Assembly (NCBI RefSeq): GCF_010994755.1
Contig: NZ_WHSB02000002.1
Location: 434,001 to 498,000 of the forward strand
DNA length: 64,000 nucleotides
Direction: 5' to 3'
Source of the DNA: Shinella lacus
GTDB lineage: Bacteria; Pseudomonadota; Alphaproteobacteria; Rhizobiales; Rhizobiaceae
The position numbers were made by a program, and so were the translations under genes. Numbering within the stretch: position 1 is the first letter of the stretch; each line of letters opens with the position of its first letter. The notes under the pieces were generated by a model. It made no database searches. It saw nothing but the letters and a program-made list of their open reading frames with translations, and was not told the origin of the DNA. Below, piece by piece: positions 49,845 to 58,862 of this stretch.

Positions 49845-50468
49845 ATGATCCTGATCGGCCAGTACGACTCGTCCTATGTACGCCGCATGGGTATTGCCCT
49901 GCGGCTCTACGGCTTGCCGTTCGAGCACCGACCCTGGTCGGTGTTCAGCGAGAGCGAGAAGGTGCAGGCGCTCAACCCGCTGATGCGCGTGCCGACGCTG
50001 GTGCTCGACGACGGCGACGTGGTGGCCGACAGCAGTTCCATCCTCGACCATCTCGACAGCCTCGTGCCGCCGGAAAAACGCCTGCTGCCGCAGGCCGGGC
50101 CGGAGCGGCGGCAGGTGCTGAAAGTCATGACCCTCGCCACCGGTTTCGCCGACAAGGGCGTCAGCCTCTTTTACGAGCTGCACCTGCACGAAACGCCGTC
50201 CGCCTATTTCGTCGAACGCTGCCGCTCGCAGATCGCGACCGTGCTGGCGGCGCTGGAGGCCGAGCGTGCGGCGCGGCCGGGCGATTTCTGGTTCGGCCGC
50301 ATCACCCATGCCGACATCGCCGTCGCCTGCGCCTGGCGGCATGTGAGCGAGGCCCATCCCGGCCTCATCGATCCGGCGGCCTATCCAGCGCTTTCCGCCC
50401 ATTGCGCCGGCATGGAGGCCCTGCCGGTGTTCCAGGAAATTTCGCAAGCCTTCATCGCGCCCGCTTGA
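49845..50468 (+). CDS. Glutathione S-transferase family protein
   Basis: The 207-residue product has the N-terminal thioredoxin-like half, with LIGQYDSSYVRRMGIAL, the cis-Pro stretch MRVPTLVLDDG (about 46-56) and the glutathione-contacting DSSSILDHLD. A helical C-terminal half carries FGRITHADIAVACAWRH. It is likely cytosolic. It begins three bases after uvrA and so is probably translated from the same message. The substrate is unknown. Confidence 0.88.
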   Translation: MILIGQYDSSYVRRMGIALRLYGLPFEHRPWSVFSESEKVQALNPLMRVPTLVLDDGDVVADSSSILDHLDSLVPPEKRLLPQAGPERRQVLKVMTLATGFADKGVSLFYELHLHETPSAYFVERCRSQIATVLAALEAERAARPGDFWFGRITHADIAVACAWRHVSEAHPGLIDPAAYPALSAHCAGMEALPVFQEISQAFIAPA

Positions 50469-50505
50469 GGCGCGCCGCCATCCTGTCTGTCGAGGAGAGC
50501 AAGAC

Positions 50506-51309
50506 ATGAGCACATCCGGCACCATTCGCACCGGCATCGGCGGCTGGACCTTCGATCCGTGGGAAGGCACCTTCTACCCGGAAAAGCTGACGAAGAAGCG
50601 GCAGCTCGAATTCGCCAGCCGTGAACTGAGGGCGATCGAGGTCAACGGCACCTATTACGGCTCGCAGAAGCCGGAAACCTTCGCCAAATGGGCCTCCGAA
50701 GTGCCGGACGGTTTTATCTTCTCGCTGAAGGCCAGCCGCTTCACGACCAACCGCAAGGTGCTGGCCGACGGCGGCGAATCCGTCGAAAAGTTCCTGACCC
50801 AGGGGCTAACAGAACTCGGCGATCATCTCGGCCCGATCCTCTGGCAATTCCCGCCGACGAAGAAATTCGAGCCGGAGGATTTCGAGGGGTTCTTAAAACT
50901 GCTGCCGGAAAAGCTGGACGGCCTCGCGCTGAAACATGCCTTGGAAGTGCGCAACGACACGTTCCTGGTGCCGGAATTCGCAGCGCTTGCCCGCAAATAC
51001 AAGACGGCGGTTGTCTATGCACAGCACGAGGACTATCCGGAGATCGCCGACGTGACGGCCGATTTCGTCTATGCGCGCCTGCAAAAAGGCTCCGACGACA
51101 TCAAGACCTGTTATCCGCCAAAGGCGCTCGACGAATGGGCGGCAAGGCTGAGGGACTGGGCCGCCGGCGGCGAGCCGGGCGACTTGCCGAAGATCGACCC
51201 GGACACCAAGCCCGCCAAGAAAGCCCGCGACGTCTTCGCCTTCTTCATCACCTCCGGTAAGGTGAACGCACCAAACGGCGCGCGTGAACTTCAGAAGCTA
51301 ACCGGCTGA
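50506..51309 (+). CDS. DUF72-family TIM-barrel protein
   Basis: The 267-residue protein starts RTGIGGWTFDPWEGTFYP and shows the conserved ELRAIEVNGTYYGSQ, FSLKASRFTTN and ILWQFPPTKKF segments of DUF72 (YecE). No enzymatic role is proven for the family. It lies 37 bases after the GST gene and probably shares its transcript. Confidence 0.9.
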   Translation: MSTSGTIRTGIGGWTFDPWEGTFYPEKLTKKRQLEFASRELRAIEVNGTYYGSQKPETFAKWASEVPDGFIFSLKASRFTTNRKVLADGGESVEKFLTQGLTELGDHLGPILWQFPPTKKFEPEDFEGFLKLLPEKLDGLALKHALEVRNDTFLVPEFAALARKYKTAVVYAQHEDYPEIADVTADFVYARLQKGSDDIKTCYPPKALDEWAARLRDWAAGGEPGDLPKIDPDTKPAKKARDVFAFFITSGKVNAPNGARELQKLTG

Positions 51310-51391
51310 GGTCTTTGCATAATTTTGCGGAGTGGCGGTTTAATCGACCCCGGTCCGACAGTTCGAGTCTTCTCGACCGCAGCAAAAACCC

Positions 51392-52879
51392 TTATGCAAC
51401 CGGCCACGGTTGAATGGCGTCCGGCAGGTCCTCTGCCGTTAGCCCCTCGCCGGCAATGCGGCCGGCTTCGCCGTGGCGCCAGACGGCGCTGGCGGCGGCT
51501 TCGAAGGGGGGCATGCCCTGGGTCAGGTGCGCACCGACCATGCCGGCGAGCACGTCGCCGGAACCGGCGGTCGCCAGCCAGTGAGGGGCGTTTTCGTTGA
51601 CGAGCGCGCGGCCGTCGGGTGCAGCGATCACGGTGTCGGCGCCCTTGAGGATGACGGCGCCGTTGCTGCGGCTCGCCGCCTTCTGGGCGCGTTCGATCTT
51701 CGAAAGTGTCTTATCCGCGGCGAGGTCCGGGAAAAGCCGGGCGAACTCGCCGTCATGCGGCGTCAGGACAAGCCTCGCCCGCCCGCCCGCGAAGAAGGAG
51801 AAGAGGACGGCCGGATCGTCGCGGAAGGCGCTGATGCCGTCGGCGTCCAGCACGAGGTGGCGATCCCGTTCTGCAAGCAGTTTTACATAGGCTCTTGTCT
51901 TTTCGGCATCGCCGAAGCCGGGGCCGAGCACGAAGGTTTTCAGGCGCTCGTCGTCGAGCAATGCAGCGAGATCGGCCTCGTTGTCTATGGCCTTCAGCAT
52001 CACCGCCGTCAGGTGCGCGGCGTTGGCCGGTAGCGCATCACGGGGGGAGAGCAGCGTGACCAGGCCCGCGCCGGCGCGGAGGCCGGCCATGGCGGAGAGG
52101 CGCGCAGCACCGGTTGCCGTCGCCGGGCCGGAGAAGACGGCCAGGTGACCACGGACATATTTGTGTGTGGCGCCGGTCTGCGGCGGCAAAGCGAGGCGCC
52201 AGATGGCGGGCGTGTTCACGCGCATATGGTCGGCATGCCGGGCAAGGATGCGCGCGGGAATGCCGATATCGAAGACCTCCAGTTCGCCGGCCAGGGTTTT
52301 GCCGGGCAGGAGCAGGTGACCCGGCTTGCGGCACATGAAGGTGACGGTGGCGGCGGCCTCGAAGGCCGCGCCCCTCACCTGCCCTGTCCGCCCGTCGACG
52401 CCGGACGGCAGGTCCACCGCCAGAACGGGAAGCACGGCCCTGCGGACCGCCTCGATGGTTTTTGCGACCTCGTCCGGAACGTCGCGCGCCAGGCCGGCGC
52501 CGAAGAGCGCGTCGATCACCACGTCGCCAGGCTGGGGCGCGTAGCTCACGAGCGGCGCGACCGGGCCTTGGAAGGCCGCGAAGGCGGTTGCTGCATCGCC
52601 TTTCAAAGCGCCGGGGTCTCCAAGAGCATAGACCGCGACGCAAGCACCTACCTCCTGCAAGGCGCGCGCCGCGACATAGCCGTCGCCGCCGTTATTGCCG
52701 GGGCCGCAGAGCACGGCGAAACGCAACGCGCCTGGAAAACGGCGAAGCGCCGTCGCGGCGACGGCCTGGCCCGCCCGCTCCATCAGGCCATAGCTTGAAA
52801 GGCCTGAAGCGGCGGCGGCCTGGTCGATATGGCCCATATCGGCGGGCGTAATGATGAGCGTGTCGATTTCCTGGTGCAT
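51392..52879 (-). CDS. nnr: Bifunctional NAD(P)HX epimerase / ADP-dependent dehydratase
   Basis: The enzyme repairs hydrated NAD(P)H. The 495-residue product joins an N-terminal YjeF epimerase domain (GPGNNGGDGYVAARAL, about residue 58, and VVIDALFGAGL) to a C-terminal ribokinase-fold dehydratase with LATAGSGDVLAGMVGA (about 438-453) and LTPHDGEFARLFPD. I chose ATG 52879, which sits behind GGTGGGGA; another ATG at 52903 is possible. It is divergent from glnB across 363 bases. Confidence 0.93.
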   Translation of the reverse strand: MHQEIDTLIITPADMGHIDQAAAASGLSSYGLMERAGQAVAATALRRFPGALRFAVLCGPGNNGGDGYVAARALQEVGACVAVYALGDPGALKGDAATAFAAFQGPVAPLVSYAPQPGDVVIDALFGAGLARDVPDEVAKTIEAVRRAVLPVLAVDLPSGVDGRTGQVRGAAFEAAATVTFMCRKPGHLLLPGKTLAGELEVFDIGIPARILARHADHMRVNTPAIWRLALPPQTGATHKYVRGHLAVFSGPATATGAARLSAMAGLRAGAGLVTLLSPRDALPANAAHLTAVMLKAIDNEADLAALLDDERLKTFVLGPGFGDAEKTRAYVKLLAERDRHLVLDADGISAFRDDPAVLFSFFAGGRARLVLTPHDGEFARLFPDLAADKTLSKIERAQKAASRSNGAVILKGADTVIAAPDGRALVNENAPHWLATAGSGDVLAGMVGAHLTQGMPPFEAAASAVWRHGEAGRIAGEGLTAEDLPDAIQPWPVA

Positions 52880-52956
52880 TCCCCACCATGCCCGCAATGG
52901 CATGATCGAGACAAGCGCGACGATCGGCGCAGCGTAAAGCCTATTTTTTCATCATA

Positions 52957-53021
52957 TGCATATTCGGTATGCTCAAATTTGCAGCTTCGCGCCCCGAGAT
53001 GGCAAGGCATGCCCCTCATGC
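52957..53021. promoter_or_regulatory. Two GCAT-N7-ATGC dyads, candidate NtrC sites
   Basis: GCAT-N7-ATGC occurs at 52958-52972 and again at 53007-53021, 49 bases apart. The NtrC consensus is TGCAC-N7-GTGCA; each site keeps the spacing and differs by a transition in each arm. They lie 130-210 bases upstream of the sigma-54-like elements, a normal enhancer distance. Confidence 0.55.
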
Positions 53022-53107
53022 GGGCTGGGTGGCACAGAAAGTGACAAATTTTAGGCAGAATTCGCTAGCCCTTTTGCCCGGAAAGCCGCATCATCCCGGC
53101 GTGATGA

Positions 53108-53581
<474 letters not shown>

Positions 53582-53641
53582 TCCCGCCTTGCCGTTCGGC
53601 CAAGGCTTCCACCTCGTCATCACACACAGGGACTATAAAAA

Positions 53642-55051
53642 ATGACGACTGCCAATGATATCCTCAAGCAAATCAAGGAAAACGACGTCAAGTTCGTCGA
53701 CCTGCGCTTTACCGATCCCAAGGGTAAGATGCATCACGTTACGATGGATGTCGGCGTCGTCGACGAAGACATGTTCGCCGATGGCGTCATGTTCGACGGC
53801 TCCTCGATCGGCGGCTGGAAGGCGATCAACGAGTCCGACATGGTGCTGATGCCGGATACGGCAACGGTTCACATGGACCCGTTCTTCGCGCAGTCCACCA
53901 TGGTCATCATGTGCGACATCCTCGACCCGGTCTCGGGCGAATCCTACAACCGTGACCCGCGCGGCACGGCCAAGAAGGCTGAAGCTTACCTCAAGGCCTC
54001 GGGCATCGGCGACACCGTCTATGCCGGTCCGGAACCGGAATTCTTCGTGTTCGACGACGTCAAGTACAAGGCCGATCCGTACAACACGGGCTTCAAGCTC
54101 GACTCGTCCGAACTGCCGTCGAACGACGACACCGACTACGAGACCGGCAACCTCGGCCATCGCCCGCGCGTCAAGGGCGGCTACTTCCCGGTTCCCCCGG
54201 TCGATTCCTGCCAGGACATGCGTTCCGAAATGCTGACGGTGCTCACCGAGATGGGCGTCACCGTTGAGAAGCAGCACCATGAAGTGGCGGCCGCCCAGCA
54301 CGAGCTCGGCGTCAAGTTCGACACGCTGGTTCGCAGCGCCGACAAGGTGCAGATCTACAAGTACGTCGTGCACCAGGTCGCCAATGCCTATGGCAAGACG
54401 GCCACCTTCATGCCGAAGCCGATCTTCGGCGACAACGGCTCGGGCATGCACGTCCACCTGTCGATCTGGAAGGACTCCAAGCCGCAGTTCGCCGGCGACG
54501 AATATGCCGGCCTGTCGGAATCCTGCCTCTACTTCATCGGCGGCATCATCAAGCACGCCAAGGCGATCAACGCCTTCACCAACCCGACGACGAACTCCTA
54601 CAAGCGTCTCGTCCCGGGCTATGAAGCGCCGGTCCTGCTCGCCTACTCGGCCCGCAACCGTTCGGCTTCGTGCCGTATTCCGTTCGGCACTGGTCCGAAG
54701 TCCAAGCGCGTCGAAATCCGCTTCCCCGACCCGCTGGGCAACCCGTACCTCGGCTTCGCCTCGATGCTGATGGCCGGCCTCGACGGCATCAAGAACAAGA
54801 TCCATCCCGGCAAGGCCATGGACAAGGATCTGTACGACCTGCCGCCGAAGGAACTGAAGAAGATCCCGACGGTCTGCGGCTCTCTGCGCGAAGCGCTGGA
54901 AAGCCTCGACAAGGATCGCAAGTTCCTCACCGCCGGCGGCGTGTTCGACGACGACCAGATCGATTCCTACATCGAACTGAAGATGGTCGAAGTCATGCGC
55001 TACGAAATGACGCCGCACCCGGTCGAGTTCGACATGTACTACTCCGCCTGA
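53642..55051 (+). CDS. glnA: Glutamine synthetase type I
   Basis: GlnA makes glutamine from glutamate, ammonia and ATP. The 469-residue GSI has [17 protein letters not shown] near the N-terminus, the metal site [13 protein letters not shown], the ATP region [13 protein letters not shown] and the adenylylation site with Tyr398 in [10 protein letters not shown]. That site means GlnE can switch it off. It follows glnB in the same operon and ends in two hairpin terminators. Confidence 0.98.
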   Translation: MTTANDILKQIKENDVKFVDLRFTDPKGKMHHVTMDVGVVDEDMFADGVMFDGSSIGGWKAINESDMVLMPDTATVHMDPFFAQSTMVIMCDILDPVSGESYNRDPRGTAKKAEAYLKASGIGDTVYAGPEPEFFVFDDVKYKADPYNTGFKLDSSELPSNDDTDYETGNLGHRPRVKGGYFPVPPVDSCQDMRSEMLTVLTEMGVTVEKQHHEVAAAQHELGVKFDTLVRSADKVQIYKYVVHQVANAYGKTATFMPKPIFGDNGSGMHVHLSIWKDSKPQFAGDEYAGLSESCLYFIGGIIKHAKAINAFTNPTTNSYKRLVPGYEAPVLLAYSARNRSASCRIPFGTGPKSKRVEIRFPDPLGNPYLGFASMLMAGLDGIKNKIHPGKAMDKDLYDLPPKELKKIPTVCGSLREALESLDKDRKFLTAGGVFDDDQIDSYIELKMVEVMRYEMTPHPVEFDMYYSA

Positions 55052-55065
55052 TCGGCTCAAGAATT

Positions 55066-55092
55066 CCTCCCGTCTTCGGACGGGAGGTTTTC
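55066..55092 (+). terminator. Terminator of glnBA with UUCG tetraloop
   Basis: CCTCCCGTC and GACGGGAGG form a 9-bp perfect stem around TTCG, then TTTT, 15 bases after the glnA stop. Confidence 0.93.
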
Positions 55093-55096
55093 AAAC

Positions 55097-55125
55097 AAAA
55101 AACCCGGCCAATGGCCGGGTTTTTT
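55097..55125. terminator. Bidirectional terminator, copy 1
   Basis: AAAAAACCCGGCC-AAT-GGCCGGGTTTTTT is symmetric and should stop plus-strand readthrough from glnA and the minus-strand TAXI gene. A near-identical copy lies at 57937-57964. Confidence 0.9.
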
Positions 55126-55146
55126 GTTGCCGTATCGTCGAAAAAA

Positions 55147-56181
55147 TTACGGCTGAAGCCGCTGCTTGAGCAGGTTGAGATATTCTTCGTTGCTGTCGTC
55201 GCCGCCGCTGGTGGAGGTTGCGGCACCCGCCTTGCAGGCAGGCTTGTAGTCGAGCGCCATGCCGGCCTTGACGCAGACGCCGACCTGCCAGCCCGGCGGC
55301 AGCGCCGTCAGGTCCACCGTCCTCCATTTCGGATGGCCGGTCGTCTTCAGCTTGTCGAGCCCGGAGACGATGAGGTTGGAGAAATCCGCCACGGTCTTGC
55401 AGCTGTCGCGGTGATAGGCGTTGCGCTTGGTGTCGTAGTCATAGGTCATCATCACGGCCTTGACCGCGATCAGGTCGACCGGCTGATCCTGGAAGGCATA
55501 GGTGCCGGCATCGATGCGCGAGGGCGTGTAGGTCGCCAGCAGCGGCGCCTCGGTGATCGGCACGAGGTGGAATTTCGCCTTGTCGATCGTGTTGCCGGAG
55601 AAGAGCGATGCGGGCGCACCTGCCACGTAGAAGAAAGCGTCGATCTCGCCGGAGAGCAGCTTTGGCAGCGCCTCCTCCGGATTGATGTCCATGCGCTGGC
55701 CGGCCTTCACCTGCAGGATGTCCATGATCAGCGTTGCGGTGAGGAAGGTGCCGGAATCCTTCTTGCCGACGGCGACCTTCCGGCCGGCGAGATCCTTCAT
55801 GCTGCCGATGTCCTTGCGGGCGAGCACATGGATCTCTTCATTATAAAGCGGGAACATGATGCGTACGCCCTTCACCGCCTTCTGCACCTCGGGGTCGTTC
55901 GCCTCGAAGGTCTTCAGGTATTCGAGCACGTCGCTCTGCACGATGCCGAACTGTGTGTTGCGGCGGTTGCGCACGCCAACGAAATTTTCCAGCGAGCCGG
56001 CGCTTTCCACGACATTGAGTTTCAGGCCGCATTCGGCGCCGAGGGCCGCAATGTCGCGGCCGACCTTGATATAGGTGCCCTGCGCACCGCCGGTCATGAT
56101 GTTGCGCTCAAATTCCTGTGCCGAGGCCCCGCCCACGAAAAGCGCAAGACCAAGGGCTGCCGCCAGAACGGATCGCTTCAT
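55147..56181 (-). CDS. TAXI-family TRAP transporter binding protein
   Basis: The ATG at 56181 follows AAGGAG and begins a signal peptide ending GASAQ (about residue 22). The 344-residue periplasmic protein has the TAXI features: IMTGGAQGTYIKVGRDIAAL at the start, then FGIVQSDVLEYLK, GRKVAVGKKDSGTFLTA and IDAFFYVAGAPA. TAXI proteins deliver organic acids such as glutamate or 2-oxoglutarate to a TRAP permease. No permease gene is adjacent, so it is an orphan subunit here. Confidence 0.87.
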   Translation of the reverse strand: MKRSVLAAALGLALFVGGASAQEFERNIMTGGAQGTYIKVGRDIAALGAECGLKLNVVESAGSLENFVGVRNRRNTQFGIVQSDVLEYLKTFEANDPEVQKAVKGVRIMFPLYNEEIHVLARKDIGSMKDLAGRKVAVGKKDSGTFLTATLIMDILQVKAGQRMDINPEEALPKLLSGEIDAFFYVAGAPASLFSGNTIDKAKFHLVPITEAPLLATYTPSRIDAGTYAFQDQPVDLIAVKAVMMTYDYDTKRNAYHRDSCKTVADFSNLIVSGLDKLKTTGHPKWRTVDLTALPPGWQVGVCVKAGMALDYKPACKAGAATSTSGGDDSNEEYLNLLKQRLQP

Positions 56182-56225
56182 CGAAAATCTCCTTCCCAAA
56201 TCCGACGGTCGAGCCGCCGCATGAA

Positions 56226-57422
56226 TTAGCAATCGCTGTCGAGGTCGCGCATCAGGTTGCGCAGCGCCAGCACCGGCACACGCTTCAGCGCGCTGTCGAG
56301 CGCCTTGGTGACGCACTCGCCGGAGACCAGCGTTTGTTCGAGCTGTTCGCGCTGGGTGCTGCTCAGGCGGTCGAGGCCGGGTGAGTTGTCGATAGCCAAC
56401 GCGACCAGCACGGCGCTGCGCGGATTGCGCACCTGCGTCGGCTTCTTGTTGTCGAGCACGGGCTTGTCGCCACTGTCATCCGGCTTGCCCGGAACTGTAA
56501 CCGAGCGTGCGGCAGTCTCAAGCGCGCTGATCCGAGATGTCAGGGACGTGTTGAGCGTCTTCAGCGCCGCGATCTCCTTGTCCTTTCGGGCAATCTCGTC
56601 GCGTAGCGCTGGAAGGTCGGTCGTCTCGATCGCATCCTTCGCGCGCTGCGCCTCTTCGAGTTCGCGGCGGAGCGCCGCTTCGGCCTCCTGGCGTTGCGCC
56701 TCGGCGCTCTTCGTCGTGTTTTGCTCGCTGCGGGCCTCGGCCAGCGCCTTCTCCAGTCGCGCAACCTCGTCGCGCAGCGCCGGCAGGTCGGTGGTCTGGA
56801 TCGTGTCCTTGGCGCGCTGCGCCTCTTCGAGCTCACGGCGGAGTGCCGCTTCGGCCTCCTGGCGTTGCGCCTCGGCACCCTGTGTCGTGCTCTGCTGGCT
56901 GCGGGCCTCGGCCAGCGCCTTTTCCAGCCGGGCGATATCGTCCCTGCGCAGCGAAAGCTGGCGATCGCGATCGCGGACGGTTTCCTCCGCGCGCTTCTTC
57001 AGCGCCTCGGCATCGGCGACGAGTTGCGAGGCCAGTTCCAGCTGGTTCTTGAGTTCGGGCACTTCCTGGTTCAGCCGCACGTTTTCGGCCAGGGCCGCGG
57101 CGGCATCGGATGTGCCGGAATTCTTGCGCAGGGTCTCGATCTGGCGCTTGAGGCTGCCATTCTCCTCAGTGAGCGCCTGCGCCTTCTGGCTGCTGTCCTC
57201 GACCTGGGCGACGCGGGCATCGAGCTCCCGGGCGAGGTCGCTGATGCGCTGGTCGCGCTGTTCGATTTCGTTCGTGGGAACGGCGCCGTCCATCATCCGG
57301 AACGCGCCGTAGCCGCCGGCCGCCCCCAATGCCAGGCTCACCACCGAGGCAAACAGGATGCCGCCTATGCCGCCGCCGCTTGCCGCCGTTCCGCCACTGC
57401 TCCTGCCCCATTGATTGTTCAT
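56226..57422 (-). CDS. Membrane-anchored coiled-coil protein with an internal duplication
   Basis: The 398-residue product has one membrane helix (GGILFASVVSLALGAAGGYGAF, residues about 20-41), then a long coiled coil (about 55-300), a Pro-rich bridge and a short conserved C-terminal domain (AVLVALAIDNSPGLDRLSS, then GECVTKALDSALKRVPVL). Within the coiled coil a 57-residue unit is repeated almost exactly (AEAQRQEAEAALRRELEEAQ in both). I do not recognise the family. It lies 44 bases upstream of the TAXI gene on the same strand, so an operon is possible. ATG 57422 has only a weak ribosome site. Confidence 0.75.
   Translation of the reverse strand: MNNQWGRSSGGTAASGGGIGGILFASVVSLALGAAGGYGAFRMMDGAVPTNEIEQRDQRISDLARELDARVAQVEDSSQKAQALTEENGSLKRQIETLRKNSGTSDAAAALAENVRLNQEVPELKNQLELASQLVADAEALKKRAEETVRDRDRQLSLRRDDIARLEKALAEARSQQSTTQGAEAQRQEAEAALRRELEEAQRAKDTIQTTDLPALRDEVARLEKALAEARSEQNTTKSAEAQRQEAEAALRRELEEAQRAKDAIETTDLPALRDEIARKDKEIAALKTLNTSLTSRISALETAARSVTVPGKPDDSGDKPVLDNKKPTQVRNPRSAVLVALAIDNSPGLDRLSSTQREQLEQTLVSGECVTKALDSALKRVPVLALRNLMRDLDSDC
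56590..56931 (-). repeat. Tandem 171-bp internal duplication in the coiled-coil gene
   Basis: Two adjacent in-frame units, about 56590-56760 and 56761-56931, share most bases and encode 57 residues each. The few differences (for example SQQSTTQG against SEQNTTKS) show the copy is not brand new. Confidence 0.8.
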
Positions 57423-57577
57423 GCCATCCGACCCGCCTGAGACGTTGACTTTCGAGGTACGCTGAAACGGCTGGAGGCGCAAGCGCCGCAAGCCTCTGCA
57501 TGAAGGACGTATGACGAGGTCTAACTATTGATGTTTTGGCGTAATTACCCAAATATGGGAAGAAAGGTAGGTACGCC

Positions 57578-57910
57578 ATGAAGATGCGTAACGCAAAATT
57601 TGCCATCGGCGATATCGTCCGCCACCGGGTCTTCCCCTTCCGTGGCGTGATCTTCGATGTCGACCCCGAATTTGCCAACACCGAAGAGTGGTGGAACGCC
57701 ATTCCGGCTGAAATACGCCCGTCGCGCGATCAGCCCTTCTATCACCTGTTCGCGGAGAACGAGGATACGGAATACGTCGCCTATGTCTCCGAGCAGAACC
57801 TCGTGCCGGACGAAAGCGGCAAGCCGATCCGCCACCCGCAGGTCCGCGCCCTGATGGACGTGGAACAGGGGCATTATCGCTGGAAAGAGGAAAGCGGCAT
57901 CTTCCACTAG
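57578..57910 (+). CDS. hspQ: Heat shock protein HspQ
   Basis: HspQ binds hemimethylated DNA and is a partner of Lon protease. The 110-residue protein shows KFAIGDIVRHRVFPFRGVIFD, then AEIRPSRDQPFYHLFAENED and YVSEQNLVPDESGKPIRHPQ, matching the family over its full length. The gene stands alone and ends in a strong terminator. Confidence 0.94.
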   Translation: MKMRNAKFAIGDIVRHRVFPFRGVIFDVDPEFANTEEWWNAIPAEIRPSRDQPFYHLFAENEDTEYVAYVSEQNLVPDESGKPIRHPQVRALMDVEQGHYRWKEESGIFH

Positions 57911-57936
57911 CCGCTTGCGACCAGCATGAAAGCAAT

Positions 57937-57964
57937 AAAAAACCCGGCCGATGGCCGGGTTTTT
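57937..57964. terminator. Bidirectional terminator, copy 2
   Basis: AAAACCCGGCC-GAT-GGCCGGGTTTTT with flanking A and T runs lies between hspQ (plus) and the IalB gene (minus). It differs from copy 1 by one loop base over the core. Confidence 0.9.
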
Positions 57965-57986
57965 CGTGTCTCATGAAGCTAAACGC

Positions 57987-58613
57987 TTACTGGCTCTTGG
58001 CAGCCTTCTGGGCGTCTTCGAGCTTCTTGCGGGCTTCCTCGGCCTTCTTCTGCATTTCTTCCTGCAGCAGGCGCTGGCGCTCTTCGAGCTGCGACTGTTC
58101 GATCGGCTCGCCGTCGAACACGCCGGTGAAGCCTTCGAGCGAGATCTTGATCGGGTTCGGCGCGCGCTGGAAGTTGACCGAGGTCAGGACCAGTTCGCCG
58201 CCCTTCTTGAGGCTGGCGATCATCTGGTCCGTCAGCGGCACTTCGGCGACGCACTTGTCGGGCATGCAGATGGCGTAGTCGAGCTTCAGACCCTTGCCGC
58301 CGTCGATCTGCATCTGGACGCCGGGGATCACCAGGCGCGCGCTCGGCACGGAGACCTGCATGATCTTGCGGTTCGTCTTGCCGGCGACCGTGATGAGGCC
58401 GACGGCCGTGATGAGCTGACCGCTATTGGCCGTCAGCAGGTTCTGTACGATGCAGACGTCGTTGTCTTCTTGCTTGGTGCAGACCTTGAACCAGCCCTTC
58501 GGCGGCAGGGCCTGCTGCTGCGCAAGCGATGCGGACGGCACAGCCGCCACGGCAACGGAAGCAGCGAAGGCGGAAAGCACGGTCCGCTTGATGAGGTGCG
58601 ATGTGAAGATCAT
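57987..58613 (-). CDS. Invasion-associated locus B (IalB) family exported protein
   Basis: The 208-residue product starts at ATG 58613 (AGGAG upstream, with a long spacer) with a signal peptide ending SLAQ (about residue 31). IalB features include GWFKVCTKQEDNDVCIVQN, then LVIPGVQMQIDGGKGLKLDYA, ICMPDKCVAEVPL and SVNFQRAPNPIKISLEGF; four Cys can form two disulfides. The last 45 residues form a charged helix (EERQRLLQEEMQKKAEEAR). The family name comes from Bartonella; no host-invasion role is implied here. Confidence 0.9.
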   Translation of the reverse strand: MIFTSHLIKRTVLSAFAASVAVAAVPSASLAQQQALPPKGWFKVCTKQEDNDVCIVQNLLTANSGQLITAVGLITVAGKTNRKIMQVSVPSARLVIPGVQMQIDGGKGLKLDYAICMPDKCVAEVPLTDQMIASLKKGGELVLTSVNFQRAPNPIKISLEGFTGVFDGEPIEQSQLEERQRLLQEEMQKKAEEARKKLEDAQKAAKSQ

Positions 58614-58862
58614 AACGATTTCGGTCTCCTGAAAATCCGGTGCCGGAGCGAAAAAGCCCCTCCTGGACCCGTCGTGGGTCACTCTCGGGCGATTTGGTCA
58701 GCCGTGCGCTCTCCTGTCGGCGAATTGAGGCATTTGCATGACCCGCTTCGGGGAACCCTGTTACAATGGGCGGCGCCGGATATCCAGCTTTTCTTGCGAA
58801 AATCCTGCCTGCTTTCGATTTACAGCACCCGCCACGCTGCCGTCCCCATTTGCAGGAGTATA

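Noticed and set aside
57951..58862. Apparent N-terminal extension of the YejA-like gene
   Set aside because: It runs through a terminator and opposite the IalB gene; the signal peptide and AGGAG site place the start at 58863.
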